DNA from: Kitasatospora sp. NA04385
Lineage (GTDB): Bacteria > Actinomycetota > Actinomycetes > Streptomycetales > Streptomycetaceae
NCBI RefSeq assembly: GCF_013364235.1
Contig: NZ_CP054919.1
Coordinates: 80,133 to 144,132, forward strand
DNA length: 64,000 nucleotides
Direction of reading: 5' to 3'
A model generated the notes under the pieces. It was not told where the DNA came from. It did no database searches and worked only from the letters and a program-made list of their open reading frames with translations. Below, piece by piece: positions 49,919 to 58,380 of the stretch. Positions within the stretch are counted from its first letter, which is position 1. The number at the start of each line of letters is the position of its first letter. The position numbers were made by a program, and so were the translations under genes.

Positions 49919-51267
49919 TTGTGGCCCTTCTCCCAGTCGTCCTGCAGCGCCTTGAGGTAGTCGGCGGGCGAGGTCTTGCCGGCGACGAGCTGCTGGCCCT
50001 GGGAGGTCAGCGTGTCGTTCATGGTCGGGGTGCTGTTGTTGAAGTACGGCACCAGGCCGTCGCTCTTGGCGACCGCGGCCCAGGCGGCCGCGTAGTCCTT
50101 GAGGATGCTGTTGTCGGGGGTCTTGACGGTCTCGGCCTGGGCGACGGGCATGTAGCCGCTGCCGAACTCGATGGCCGCGGCCTCGGGGGTGGTCATGAAG
50201 TCGAGGAACGCGGCGGCCAGGTCCGGGTGCTTGGCCTTGCTGGGGATGGCGTAGGCGAGGGAGGTACCGACGCCGGTCGACGGCGCGTCGGCGCTCTCGC
50301 CGGGCAGGGTGAAGAAGCCGGCCTTGCCGGGCAGTGCCTTGTCGACGGCGGTCGCGTCCCAGTTGCCGTCGAACATGAACAGGCCCTCGCCCTTGGTGAA
50401 GGCGCTCATCGCCGCGGCCCCGTCGGTGCCGTTGGCGCCGCTGGGCAGGTAGCCCTGCTCGGCCCAGTCGGCCACCTGCTGGGCGGCGCGGGTGGCGGAG
50501 ACGTTCTCGATGGTGCTGCCGGGGTTGCCGAACGCCCACTCGGTGCTCTTGCCCGGCCCCTGGAAGGTGTTGGTCAGGGCCTGGAAGAGGTAGGACGACT
50601 GGCCCTGCATGTTGGGCATCTGGATCGGCAGCACGCCCGCGGTCTTCGCCTTGGCCAGGTCCTGCTCGAACTCGCCGAGGGTCTTGGGCGGTTCGATGCC
50701 CAGCTTCGCCGCGATGTCCTTGTTGTAGTACACCCCGACCAGGGAGAAGCCGGCCGGCGCGGCCCAGAGCTTGCCCACGCCCAGCGTCTTGCCCTGGCCG
50801 TCGGCGCGCCACTGGCCCAGCTCGCTGGCCGAGACGGTCTTGTCCCAGCCGTAGGCGTCGACGTACGGGTCGAGGTTGCGGATCAGGCCGGCCTTGGCGG
50901 TGTTGCCGAGCTTGTTGAGCAGCGCCAGGTCGGGCGCGCTGTCCGAGCCGAGGGTGAGGTCCAGGCTGGTGTCGTAGCTGTCGACGCCGGTGAAGCGGAA
51001 GTCCACCGTGACGTTCGGGTGCTTCTTCTCGAACGCCGCGCTCAGCGCCTTGGTGGTCTCGGAGGTGTCCGAGCTGAGCACCGACAGGGTGACCTTGTCG
51101 GTGGGGATCGCGGTGGAGACGGCCGTGGTGTCGGCCGAGGAGTTCGCCGCGGTGCTGCCGGGGGTGCCGCAGGCGCTGACCAGGCCCGCCACGAGCAGGG
51201 CGGCACAGGCGGCCGGGGCCGGGCGGCGGGGGCCTCTGCGGCCGGGGGTGGGGGTGGACGACGGCAT
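49915..51267 (-). CDS. Extracellular solute-binding lipoprotein, CUT1 family
   Basis: The 450-residue lipoprotein (LVAGLVSACG lipobox) has a family-1 binding fold: VTLSVLSSDTSETTKALS at the start of the mature domain, AFTKGEGLFMFDGNWD and LDFMTTPEAAA near the end. It leads the operon of two permeases, a Gfo/Idh oxidoreductase and GH27. It is divergent from the ROK regulator, with a 192-base control region. The ligand is probably an alpha-galactoside. Confidence 0.88.
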   Translation of the reverse strand: MPSSTPTPGRRGPRRPAPAACAALLVAGLVSACGTPGSTAANSSADTTAVSTAIPTDKVTLSVLSSDTSETTKALSAAFEKKHPNVTVDFRFTGVDSYDTSLDLTLGSDSAPDLALLNKLGNTAKAGLIRNLDPYVDAYGWDKTVSASELGQWRADGQGKTLGVGKLWAAPAGFSLVGVYYNKDIAAKLGIEPPKTLGEFEQDLAKAKTAGVLPIQMPNMQGQSSYLFQALTNTFQGPGKSTEWAFGNPGSTIENVSATRAAQQVADWAEQGYLPSGANGTDGAAAMSAFTKGEGLFMFDGNWDATAVDKALPGKAGFFTLPGESADAPSTGVGTSLAYAIPSKAKHPDLAAAFLDFMTTPEAAAIEFGSGYMPVAQAETVKTPDNSILKDYAAAWAAVAKSDGLVPYFNNSTPTMNDTLTSQGQQLVAGKTSPADYLKALQDDWEKGHK

Positions 51268-51302
51268 GGCCGGCTCCTCGGTGGGGGTGCGACCCTTATT
51301 GA

Positions 51303-51377
51303 AGGGTTCTTGCTTAAGGGGTTGGCAGGATCGTAGGAAGCCGTGAAGTGCGACGTCAACAGTTCAGCAGGGTTCTT
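51303..51377. promoter_or_regulatory. Control region with paired AGGGTTCTT direct repeats
   Basis: AGGGTTCTT occurs at 51303-51311 and 51369-51377 between the binding-protein and ROK genes, the first copy followed by TGCTTAAGGGG. Two copies 66 bases apart in a divergent promoter suggest binding sites for the ROK regulator that starts at 51460. Confidence 0.5.
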
Positions 51378-51459
51378 TCGTAACTATCCTGCATATGTGC
51401 TCGGGGGTGTCCTATGATGGCCCGGGCCGCGCTGGGGCGGCCGGTGGAAGGGAGAGGCA

Positions 51460-52671
51460 GTGAGAGGTCAAGCACTCGTCGGCGGCGATCCCGCCGTGCT
51501 GCGGCGGCTCAATCTGGAGGCCGTCCTGCACGCCCTGCGCGGCCGGGAGCCGATGACCACCAGCCAGATCAGCAAGGCGTCCTCGCTCTCCCGGCAGACC
51601 GTCGACCAGGTCCTCGACGACCTGGCCCGGCTGGGCTGGGTCGAGGAGGTCGCCCCCGGGAAGAGCATCGGGCGGCCCGCCCGGCGCCACCGCTTCCGGG
51701 CCGATGCCGGGCACGTGCTCGGCGTCGACGTCGGCGCCCACTCCGTGCTGCTGGTCCTGGCCGACCTCGACGGCCGGCTGATCGAGACCCGGCGGGCCGC
51801 CCTGGACGCCGCACCGGCCGGGGAGGGGCGGTTGGCCGCCGTCCGGGGCGCCGCGGCCGACCTGCTCGCCGACCACCCCGCCACCCGGCTCCGCGCCCTG
51901 TGCGTCGGCGTGCCGGGCATCGTCGACGGCAGCGGGCGGGTGCGGCTGTCCACTCCCCTGCCGGAGTGGAACGGACTGCACCTCGCCGAGGAGGCGTCCG
52001 GCTGGTTCGGCTGCCCCGCCTTCGCCGAGAACGACGCCAACCTCGCCGCCCTCGCCGAGCACTGGCGCGGCGCCGCCCAGGGCACCGACGACTTCATCCA
52101 GCTGCTCACCGGCCACCGCACCGGCGCCGCCCTCGTCCTGGGCGGCCGGCTGCACCGCGGTCGGACCGGTGCGGCCGGCGAGATCGCCGGACTGGCCATC
52201 CTGGGCTGGGACGGCAGCGACCTCGCCGACCTGCGCGGCGAGGCCGACACCGCGCAGGTCTTCGCGGCCGCCGCCGAGGGCGACCCGGCCGCCGTCGCGC
52301 GGGTCGACCGCTTCGCCCGCACCTACGCCCAGGGGACCGCGGCGATGGTGCTGACCGTCAACCCGGACCTCGTGGTCATCAGCGGCGGCATCTCCGTCGC
52401 GGGCGAGATCCTGGCCGGGCCCATGCGCCACCACCTGGGCCGGCTCTGCCTCGACGCGCCCGAGGTGCGCGCCTCCCGACTCGGCCCCGAGACGGTCGCC
52501 CTCGGAGCGGTCCGGCTCGCCCTCGACCACGTCGACCGCCACCTCTTCGACTTCCGCAGCGCGCCCGAGCCCCAGCCCGCCGAGCCCGCCGGAGCGCCCC
52601 CCGCCCCGGCCGACGAACGCCCGCTGAACCAGGACGTCTTCGAACTGCGCCGCACCACCGCCACCACCTGA
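51460..52671 (+). CDS. ROK-family transcriptional regulator
   Basis: The 403-residue protein has an N-terminal winged helix (MTTSQISKASSLSRQTVDQV) and a ROK domain (LGVDVGAHSVLLVLADLDG, VGVPGIVDGSGRV, ENDANLAALAEHW, GAAGEIAGL, VVISGGIS). The ROK zinc motif CxCGxxGC that normally follows GAAGEI is absent, and the phosphate-binding DxGxT reads DVGAH, so it is a regulator without kinase activity. GTG has a GGGAGAGG ribosome binding site. It presumably senses the sugar imported by the divergent operon. The last 45 residues are a disordered tail. Confidence 0.86.
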   Translation: MRGQALVGGDPAVLRRLNLEAVLHALRGREPMTTSQISKASSLSRQTVDQVLDDLARLGWVEEVAPGKSIGRPARRHRFRADAGHVLGVDVGAHSVLLVLADLDGRLIETRRAALDAAPAGEGRLAAVRGAAADLLADHPATRLRALCVGVPGIVDGSGRVRLSTPLPEWNGLHLAEEASGWFGCPAFAENDANLAALAEHWRGAAQGTDDFIQLLTGHRTGAALVLGGRLHRGRTGAAGEIAGLAILGWDGSDLADLRGEADTAQVFAAAAEGDPAAVARVDRFARTYAQGTAAMVLTVNPDLVVISGGISVAGEILAGPMRHHLGRLCLDAPEVRASRLGPETVALGAVRLALDHVDRHLFDFRSAPEPQPAEPAGAPPAPADERPLNQDVFELRRTTATT

Positions 52672-52697
52672 CCGGGGCCGCCCCCGGACGGCCCCGG
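52672..52697 (+). terminator. Terminator-like hairpin after ROK gene
   Basis: CCGGGGCCG (52672-52680), 8-base loop, CGGCCCCGG (52689-52697), then CTTTCC. It begins directly after the ROK stop. Confidence 0.65.
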
Positions 52698-52807
52698 CTT
52701 TCCGCGGCGAACTCCGCCCACCGCACCGGAGTTCGGGTCAGCGCGAGGGAAAACCCTTTCATCCGACCGGACACGTCGGCTGATCACACCCCGGCGGTGA
52801 CGACCGA

Positions 52808-53345
52808 TCACGCGGGGAAACGCGCCTCCGGAAACCCGGGGCGCGGGAGCGGCGACGGCCGGGGACGGGCCGGGCGGGCCGTCAGCCGGCCCAGCGGTCG
52901 GTGCGCGTTGCGGGTGGTGAGGGCGCGCCAGGTGTCGGCGGCCGTGGGCGGGGGCGCGGTGTCGATGCTGCGGATCTGCGCCGCCGCGGCCGGGGCGGGC
53001 GTCCAGCAGGAGTCGCTGCCGTACAGGACCGGGTCCGGGCCGAACGCGGCGAGCAGGGCCGGGACCTGGTGCGGGAAGGGGGTGCCGGCGGTGTCGAACC
53101 AGCGGGTGCGCAGCTGTTCCTGGACGGTGGGGGTGCCCGGGTCCGGGGTGGTTCCGGCCGGGGCGGTGCGGAACGGCTCCATCCGGTCGGCGAGCAGCGG
53201 CAGCGCGCCGCCGCCGTGGGTGAAGACCCACCGGATGCCGGGGTGGCGGAGCAGGACGCCGCCCAGGACGAGGTCGCCGGCGGCGCGCGCGGAGCCGAAG
53301 AGGGACTCCCGCAGCGGACGGGGCCGACCGAGCCAGGCCGAGTCG
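52808..53345 (-). pseudogene. Remnant of amidohydrolase (ACMSD-type), C-terminal half only
   Basis: The reading frame gives RESLFGSARAAGDLV, then HPGIRWVFTHGGGALP and VLYGSDSCW, which match the second half of amidohydrolase-2 enzymes such as aminocarboxymuconate-semialdehyde decarboxylase-like proteins. The N-terminal half with the metal-binding HxH is missing and no good start or ribosome binding site exists; a Met at 53182 is internal. At the upstream edge it fuses with a fragment of another gene. It is almost certainly non-functional. Confidence 0.7.
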
Positions 53346-53520
53346 GGGCCCGGCCAGGACCAGCGCGAGGGCCGGGACGAACGCCGAGCGGTACAGCGCC
53401 TCGCCCCGGTGCTCGGTCGGGCGGACGCCCTGCGCGGTCGGCCGGAACAGTCCGGCCCCGGTCAGGGCGTCGATGTTCTCCTCGACGACCCGGCGGTCCT
53501 CCTCCGTCCGGGCGGCGTCG
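53325..53520 (-). pseudogene. Fragment of acyl-CoA dehydrogenase-like flavoprotein
   Basis: The frame reads RTEEDRRVVEENIDALTGAG then LFRPTAQ, which is the N-terminal helix of acyl-CoA dehydrogenase/flavin monooxygenase proteins. It jumps directly to RSAFVPALALVLAGPRLGLA, a segment normally about 180 residues later. An internal deletion plus truncation at both ends is implied. It overlaps the amidohydrolase remnant in a different frame, marking a deletion junction. Confidence 0.6.
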
Positions 53521-53611
53521 GCCCGCGGCGGGGGAACGAGGGCCGCCGCGCGCCCGGCCGGGGGCGGGGCCGCGGTGCCGTCCGCCGCCGCCCCGCCGCG
53601 GGCGGCCCGGC

Positions 53612-54301
53612 TCAGCCCAGGTGCTGGACCATGGTGTTGCTGAACAGGTAGCGGTAGCCCGCGTCGCGCAGCGCCGCGTCGTGGTCCGGGCTGTGCTGCC
53701 GGGAGGTGCCGCGCAGGAAGGCGAAGCAGCCCGCGGACTGGCCGGTGACGGCGTCCATCTTCCGCTTGGGGGCGAAGATCTCCCGCTCGAAGTCCTCGGG
53801 GGTGCGGATGTTGGCGGTCTCCTCGTGGCTGGCGGTGTGCGGCGTCACGACGTGCCGTTCGCTCAGCTCGGCGACCTGGTCCCAGGTCATCGCGAGGCGC
53901 TCGCCCCGGACGTCCTCCGGGACGAGGTCGATCTCGTGCGCCTCGGCGAAGTCGTACTGCTCGGCCACCGGCACGTCCAGGAAGCCCGTCGCGATGAAGA
54001 ACCACGCGGTCAGGCCGGCCTTCTCGGCCAGCGGGGCGGCCACCTCGGCGTTGTTGCGGTAGCCCTCGTAGAAGACCGGGATCAGGCCGGGCCGGTCCTT
54101 GTGCCAGCGGCCGGTGGTGCGGAAGCGGTCGAGGTCGTCCAGGCTGACGGCGGAGTACCGCCGGGCGTAGGCGGCGAGTTCCGCCTCCAGTTGCTCGCCG
54201 TCCGCGGCGGGGGTGTTGTGGTAGTTGACGACGCGCAGGAAGCGGCCTTCGGCGAAGGCCCGCTCCTCCTCGGCGAAGCTGATGTCGCTGGCGGTGTTCA
54301 C
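53612..54301 (-). CDS. Polysaccharide-deacetylase-like (NodB fold) protein with altered active site
   Basis: The 229-residue protein has a NodB-homology pattern: LRVVNYHN at the start, LIPVFYEGYRNN where active enzymes have TFDDGY, TAWFFIATGFLD, the zinc-type HTASH motif and a C-terminal AGYRYLFSN. The catalytic base Asp and its neighbour are replaced by Tyr-Glu, so it may use a different mechanism, act on another substrate or be inactive. It overlaps the upstream 95-residue gene by 4 bases. It is the last intact gene of the sugar operon. A deacetylation role on an N-acetyl sugar is a guess. Confidence 0.72.
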   Translation of the reverse strand: MNTASDISFAEEERAFAEGRFLRVVNYHNTPAADGEQLEAELAAYARRYSAVSLDDLDRFRTTGRWHKDRPGLIPVFYEGYRNNAEVAAPLAEKAGLTAWFFIATGFLDVPVAEQYDFAEAHEIDLVPEDVRGERLAMTWDQVAELSERHVVTPHTASHEETANIRTPEDFEREIFAPKRKMDAVTGQSAGCFAFLRGTSRQHSPDHDAALRDAGYRYLFSNTMVQHLG

Positions 54302-54585
54302 GGGGTGTCCTGGGGTTCGAAGTGGGCGATGGCCATGACCTGGAGGACGTCGATGAGGGCGGCCTGGTCGTCGTCGGCGCAGCCGGGCGACAGCGCCTCG
54401 CGGTAGTGCGCGATCAGCGGCGCGAGGGCGGCGCCCTCGGCGCGGGCGCGTTCGTCGGCGGCGGGGCCGTCCCCGTCGAACCGGAAGGCGAGGAACATCG
54501 GGATGCCCTCGCGCTCCAGGACACGCTCGTTGCAGGCGTCGAGGACGGCGCGGGCGTCGGGGACGGGGGAAGGTCGGGGGGTCAT
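54298..54585 (-). CDS. Small hypothetical protein, 95 residues
   Basis: No family is recognised. The ATG has GGAGG five bases upstream, and the stop overlaps the deacetylase start. The sequence is soluble and helical, with PMFLAFRFDGDGP and the acidic stretch CADDDQAALIDVLQVM. Its constant coupling to the deacetylase-like gene suggests a partner or chaperone function. It lies 29 bases after the aldolase gene. Confidence 0.65.
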   Translation of the reverse strand: MTPRPSPVPDARAVLDACNERVLEREGIPMFLAFRFDGDGPAADERARAEGAALAPLIAHYREALSPGCADDDQAALIDVLQVMAIAHFEPQDTP

Positions 54586-54614
54586 GGTGGCCTCCGGGAG
54601 TGGTGCGGACGGGG

Positions 54615-55529
54615 TCAGGCGCGGGACGGCCGGGCGGCGCTCCCGGCGACAGGGACGGCGGCGGGGACGGCGGCGGGGACGGCAGCGGGGACGGCGGCGG
54701 GCGCGGCGATCACGGTCAGCAGGCGGGCGGCGGTCTCGGCGACGGCGTCGCGGGCGGGCCCGAGCCAGCGGCGCGGGTCGACCGGCAAGGTGCCGCCGCG
54801 GGGCGCGCGGACGGCGCCGGTGAAGGCGACGTTCAGCTGCGTCCCAATGTTGATCTTGGTCATTCCGGCGGCGACCGCCCGGCGCAGCTCGGGGTCGGCG
54901 ACGCCGGACGAGCCGTGCAGCACCAGCGGTACGGGCACGGCGGCGCGGATGGCGGCGATCAGGCCGTGGTCGAGCCGGGCCGACTGCTCGGTCATCGCGT
55001 GCGAGCTGCCGACGGCGACGGCCAGCGCGTCCACCCCGGTGGCCGAGGCGTAGGCGGCGGCGTCCGCCGGGTCGGTGCGGACGGTCGGGGCGTGCACGCC
55101 GTCCTTGCCGCCGATCTCGCCGAGTTCGGCCTCCAGCCACAGGCCCCGGGCGTGCAGCAGGCGGGCGGCGCGGGCGGTGGCGGCGACGTTCTCGTCGTGC
55201 GGCAGCCGGGAGGCGTCGAACATCACCGAGCCGTAGCCGTGCGCGGCGGCCTGCTCGACCAGGGCGAAGTCCTCGACGTGGTCGAGGTGCAGGGCGAGGT
55301 CGGCGCCGCTGCCCCGGGCGGTCGCGGCGCAGGCCGCGGACAGCGGGGCGAGCGCCCGATGGTAGCGGACGGCATTCTCGCTGACCGCGAGGATCGCGGG
55401 CAGCCCGGTCTGCTCGGCGGCCTCGGCCACCGCCCGGGCGTGTTCGAGGGTGAGGACGTTGAAGGCGGCTACGCCGGTGCCGGAGGCAGCCGCGCGGGAG
55501 ACGAGGTCGGCGGTGGGAACGAGGGTCAT
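54615..55529 (-). CDS. Class II ketose-bisphosphate aldolase (tagatose/fructose type)
   Basis: The 304-residue zinc aldolase of the FbaA/GatY/KbaY family has the zinc-binding LHLDHVED, the catalytic-Asp region within it, EAELGEIGGKDG, the second zinc His in LVLHGSSGV, and INIGTQLN. It cleaves tagatose 1,6-bisphosphate or fructose 1,6-bisphosphate into dihydroxyacetone phosphate and glyceraldehyde 3-phosphate. About 25 C-terminal residues are an AAVP tandem repeat encoded by a 12-base DNA repeat (about 54652-54710), not part of the family. It overlaps the kinase gene by 4 bases. Confidence 0.84.
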   Translation of the reverse strand: MTLVPTADLVSRAAASGTGVAAFNVLTLEHARAVAEAAEQTGLPAILAVSENAVRYHRALAPLSAACAATARGSGADLALHLDHVEDFALVEQAAAHGYGSVMFDASRLPHDENVAATARAARLLHARGLWLEAELGEIGGKDGVHAPTVRTDPADAAAYASATGVDALAVAVGSSHAMTEQSARLDHGLIAAIRAAVPVPLVLHGSSGVADPELRRAVAAGMTKINIGTQLNVAFTGAVRAPRGGTLPVDPRRWLGPARDAVAETAARLLTVIAAPAAVPAAVPAAVPAAVPVAGSAARPSRA

Positions 55530-56592
55530 GCGCGCGCTGCTCCTGGGGTGCGGGTGCGGGTGCGGGGGCGGGGAGGGAGCGGGCCGCCGTCGCGCACGGT
55601 GGTGCGGGTCAGCAGGTCCGCGTAGCGGGCTGGGTCGACGTCGCCGGCCAGCGGCGCGGCGACGGCGGCGGCCGACAGCGCCACGGCGTGGCGCAGGCGT
55701 TCGGGCCAGGCCGCTCCGGTGGCGAGGGTGACGGCGAGGGCGGCGACGGCGGCGTCGCCGGCGCCGGTCGGGTTGCCGCGCAGCACGGCCGGGGGCGCGG
55801 CGTGCCAGGCGCGGCCCCGGCGACGGCGGTCAGGCCGTCCGCGCCGCGCGAGGCGGCGACGGCGGCCGCGCCGGCGTCGAGCAGCAGCGCGGCGTCGCGG
55901 ACGGCGGCGCGGTCGGGGTCGAGCAGCAGCGCGGCGTCGCGGTCGGGGTCCGCCGCCGGGTCGTCCCGGTGGCCGCGGCCGCCGGGCTCGGCGCTCCGGT
56001 ACTCGGCGAGTTCGGCGGTGTTCGGCTTGACCAGGTCCGGTCCGGCGGCGAGGGCGGCGCGCAGGGCCGGGCCGGAGGTGTCCAGGAGCACCGGGGCGCC
56101 GGCCTCGTGGCAGTGCCGCACCAGGTCGGCGTAGGCGGTGGGCGGCAGGCCGCCGGGCAGGCTGCCGGAGAGCACCACCACCGAGGAGCCCGCGGCGAGC
56201 CGGCGGACCCGGTCGGCGACGCGCTCCCACTCGTCCCGGGTCAGCCGCGGCCCGGGCTCCCACAGGCCGGTGGTGCGGCCGTCGTCCTCGACCACGGCGA
56301 CGGTGCGGCGGGTCTGCCCGGCGATCGGGACGGTCTCGGCGGGCACGCCGGCGGCGGCGAGGTCGGCCCGCCAGTCGGGGGCGTGGGCGCCGCCGACCGG
56401 TGCGAGGGCGAGCACCGGCAGGCCGAGGGCGTGCAGCACCCGGGCGACGTTGACGCCCTTGCCCCCGGCGCGGGCGCCGACCGCGCCGGGGCGGTACTCC
56501 AGGCCGGGCCGCAGCTCCGCCACCCGGTACGTGAGGTCGAGGGCCGGGTTGAGGGTGACGGCCAGGACGGGGGCGGACGGCGCGGTCAGCAC
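55526..56592 (-). pseudogene. PfkB-family sugar-phosphate kinase (LacC/FruK type), frameshifted
   Basis: From GTG 56592 the frame gives a good N-terminal two thirds (VTLNPALDLTY, GGKGVNVARVLHALG, GSLPGG, LVKPNTAELAEY). Near 55805-55825 the frame is lost. The remaining domain, including the essential NPTGAGDAAVAALA, continues in another frame that ends at 55526 with the expected 4-base overlap onto the aldolase. A one-base deletion or two-base insertion explains it. An acidic insertion with repeated DAALLLD just before the break is also odd. It would phosphorylate tagatose 6-phosphate or fructose 1-phosphate. A sequencing error cannot be excluded. Confidence 0.75.
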
Positions 56593-57365
56593 GCGATCAC
56601 CGGGACCCCGGCGGCGGACAGGCCCCGGCGGACGGGGTGCGCCTCCTCGGCGTCGGTGACCAGGGCGGAGATCCGGGCGGCCGGGGCGAGCCGGACCGGG
56701 CCCCGGCGGCCGAGCTTGCCGGCGTCGGCGAGCAGGACGTGCCGTCCGCCGGCTTCGATCAGCGTCCGGTCGGTGCGGGCCTCGCGGACGTCGGCCCCGG
56801 TCACGCCGACCTCCAGGTCGACGCCGAACGCGCCGGTGAAGACCTGGTCGATCCGGAACTCGGCGAGGGCCTGCTCGGTGAGGTGCCCGAGCAGCGACTT
56901 CTCCCGGTGCCGCAGGAACCCGCCGAGCACCACCACGGCGATCGGGGGGTGGCGGGAGAGCGCGTGGGCGATGGCCAGCGAGTTGGTGATCACGGTGAGG
57001 TTCTCGCGCTCGGCGAGGTGGCCCACCATCGTCTCGGTGGTGGTGCCGCCGCTGATCAGGACGGTGGTGCCGTCCTGGACGAGGGCGGCGGCGGCCGCGC
57101 CGATCCGGCGCTTCTGGTCCCGGTGCTCGGCGGCGCGGGCCGGCTGGTCGGCCTCCAGGTCGGCGGCGGCCAGGGTGGCCCCGCCGTGCACGCGGGCCAG
57201 CAGGCCCTCGTCCTCCATCTCCCGGAGGTCGCGCCGGACGGTGGAGGGGCTGATGCCGAGCGCCTGGGCGAGTTCGGCGACCTGGACGGCGCCCTGGCTG
57301 CGCAGGTAGCCGAGGACGACCCGGCGGCGCTGCGGGCTCAGCAGGTGGTCAGTAGCCGCGGACAC
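56586..57365 (-). CDS. DeoR/GlpR-family regulator
   Basis: The 259-residue protein has an N-terminal DeoR helix-turn-helix (VAELAQALGISPSTVRRDLREM) and a C-terminal sugar-phosphate sensor domain (ISGGTTTETMV, VITNSLAIA, VFTGAFGVD, LADAGKLGRRG). It belongs to the AgaR/LacR/FruR-like group, which responds to phosphorylated sugars. GTG at 57365 lies inside the end of the dehydrogenase gene (17-base overlap). The gene overlaps the kinase start by 7 bases. GCTCA/TGAGC half-sites between the binding-protein and PfkB genes at 61.7 kb are candidate targets. Confidence 0.86.
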   Translation of the reverse strand: MSAATDHLLSPQRRRVVLGYLRSQGAVQVAELAQALGISPSTVRRDLREMEDEGLLARVHGGATLAAADLEADQPARAAEHRDQKRRIGAAAAALVQDGTTVLISGGTTTETMVGHLAERENLTVITNSLAIAHALSRHPPIAVVVLGGFLRHREKSLLGHLTEQALAEFRIDQVFTGAFGVDLEVGVTGADVREARTDRTLIEAGGRHVLLADAGKLGRRGPVRLAPAARISALVTDAEEAHPVRRGLSAAGVPVIAC

Positions 57366-58380
57366 GGTCCACCAGGTTCAGCAGGGGGCGGCCGTCGAGG
57401 TGGCGGGCCAGGTTGCCGGTGACGAGGTCGAGCACCTGCTGCTCGTAGTCGGGCGCGAAGCCGGCCACGTGCGGGCTGACGATCACGCCGGGCTCGGTCC
57501 ACAGCGGGTGTCCGGCGGGCAGCGGCTCGGTGTCGAAGACGTCGAGGGCGGCGCCGGCGAGGCGGCCGGAGCGCAGCGCGGCGGTCATCGCGTCCTCGTC
57601 GGCGATGCCGCCGCGGGAGACGTTGATCAGGACGGCGCCGGGCTTGAGCGCGTCGAAGGCGGCCCGGTCCATCATGCCGCGGGTCTCGTCGGTGAGCGGG
57701 CAGGTCAGCACCAGGTAGTCGCAGCGGGCGAGGAACTCGTGGAGCCGGTCCGGGGTGTACAGCTCGGCCGGGTCCTCGCCGTGCGCGGCGCCGAAGAACT
57801 CGCCGGTGCGGGCGGCGGTGCCGCGCTTGAGGCCGAGCACGGTCATCCGGTGCGCGGCGGCGAGCCGGCCGATCTCCCGGCCGATCCGGCCGTAGCCGAC
57901 GACGCCGACGGTGGCGCCGGCGAGCCGGCGGGGCATCAGGGTGTCCCACCGCTCGGCGAGGCTCGGCCAGCGGCCCTCCCGCTGGACGGCGATCAGCCGG
58001 GGCAGCCGGTGGGCGAAGCCGAGGACCATCATCATCACGTACTCGGCCATCGGGACGGGCGAGATGCCGCCGATGGAGGTGATCGGGGCCGGGCTGTCCC
58101 AGACCGGGGTGCCGCGCAGGTGGTCGGCGCCGGAGGTGTCGAGCTGGATCCAGCTCAGCCGGGGGGCCTGCCCGGGTTCGGGGAAGACCGATCCGGTGTG
58201 CAGGACGTCGGTGCGGGCCCAGACCTCGGCGGGGACGTCCTCGGGGCGGTCGGCGGTGATCTGCTCGACCACCAGGCGCGGGGAGACGGCGCGGACCGCG
58301 TCGAGCCAGGGCTCGGGGAAGGACAGGGTGGAGAGGTAGTGGACGGGGCCGTCGGCGGCGTGTGCGGTGTGCTGGCTCAT
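57349..58380 (-). CDS. D-isomer-specific 2-hydroxyacid dehydrogenase
   Basis: The 343-residue protein has the nucleotide-binding GVVGYGRIGREIG, catalytic Arg in NVSRGGIAD, Glu in DVFDTEPLP and His in SPHVAGF. Its position between the importer permeases and the DeoR regulator indicates a step in the same sugar pathway, possibly oxidising or reducing a keto acid at C2. It overlaps the permease stop by one base. It is only distantly similar to the dehydrogenase at 27-1076. Confidence 0.85.
   Translation of the reverse strand: MSQHTAHAADGPVHYLSTLSFPEPWLDAVRAVSPRLVVEQITADRPEDVPAEVWARTDVLHTGSVFPEPGQAPRLSWIQLDTSGADHLRGTPVWDSPAPITSIGGISPVPMAEYVMMMVLGFAHRLPRLIAVQREGRWPSLAERWDTLMPRRLAGATVGVVGYGRIGREIGRLAAAHRMTVLGLKRGTAARTGEFFGAAHGEDPAELYTPDRLHEFLARCDYLVLTCPLTDETRGMMDRAAFDALKPGAVLINVSRGGIADEDAMTAALRSGRLAGAALDVFDTEPLPAGHPLWTEPGVIVSPHVAGFAPDYEQQVLDLVTGNLARHLDGRPLLNLVDRVRGY

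Noticed and set aside
52808..53182. Treating the ATG at 53182 as the start of a real 124-residue gene
   Set aside because: It lies in the middle of amidohydrolase homology that continues upstream in the same frame, with no ribosome binding site.
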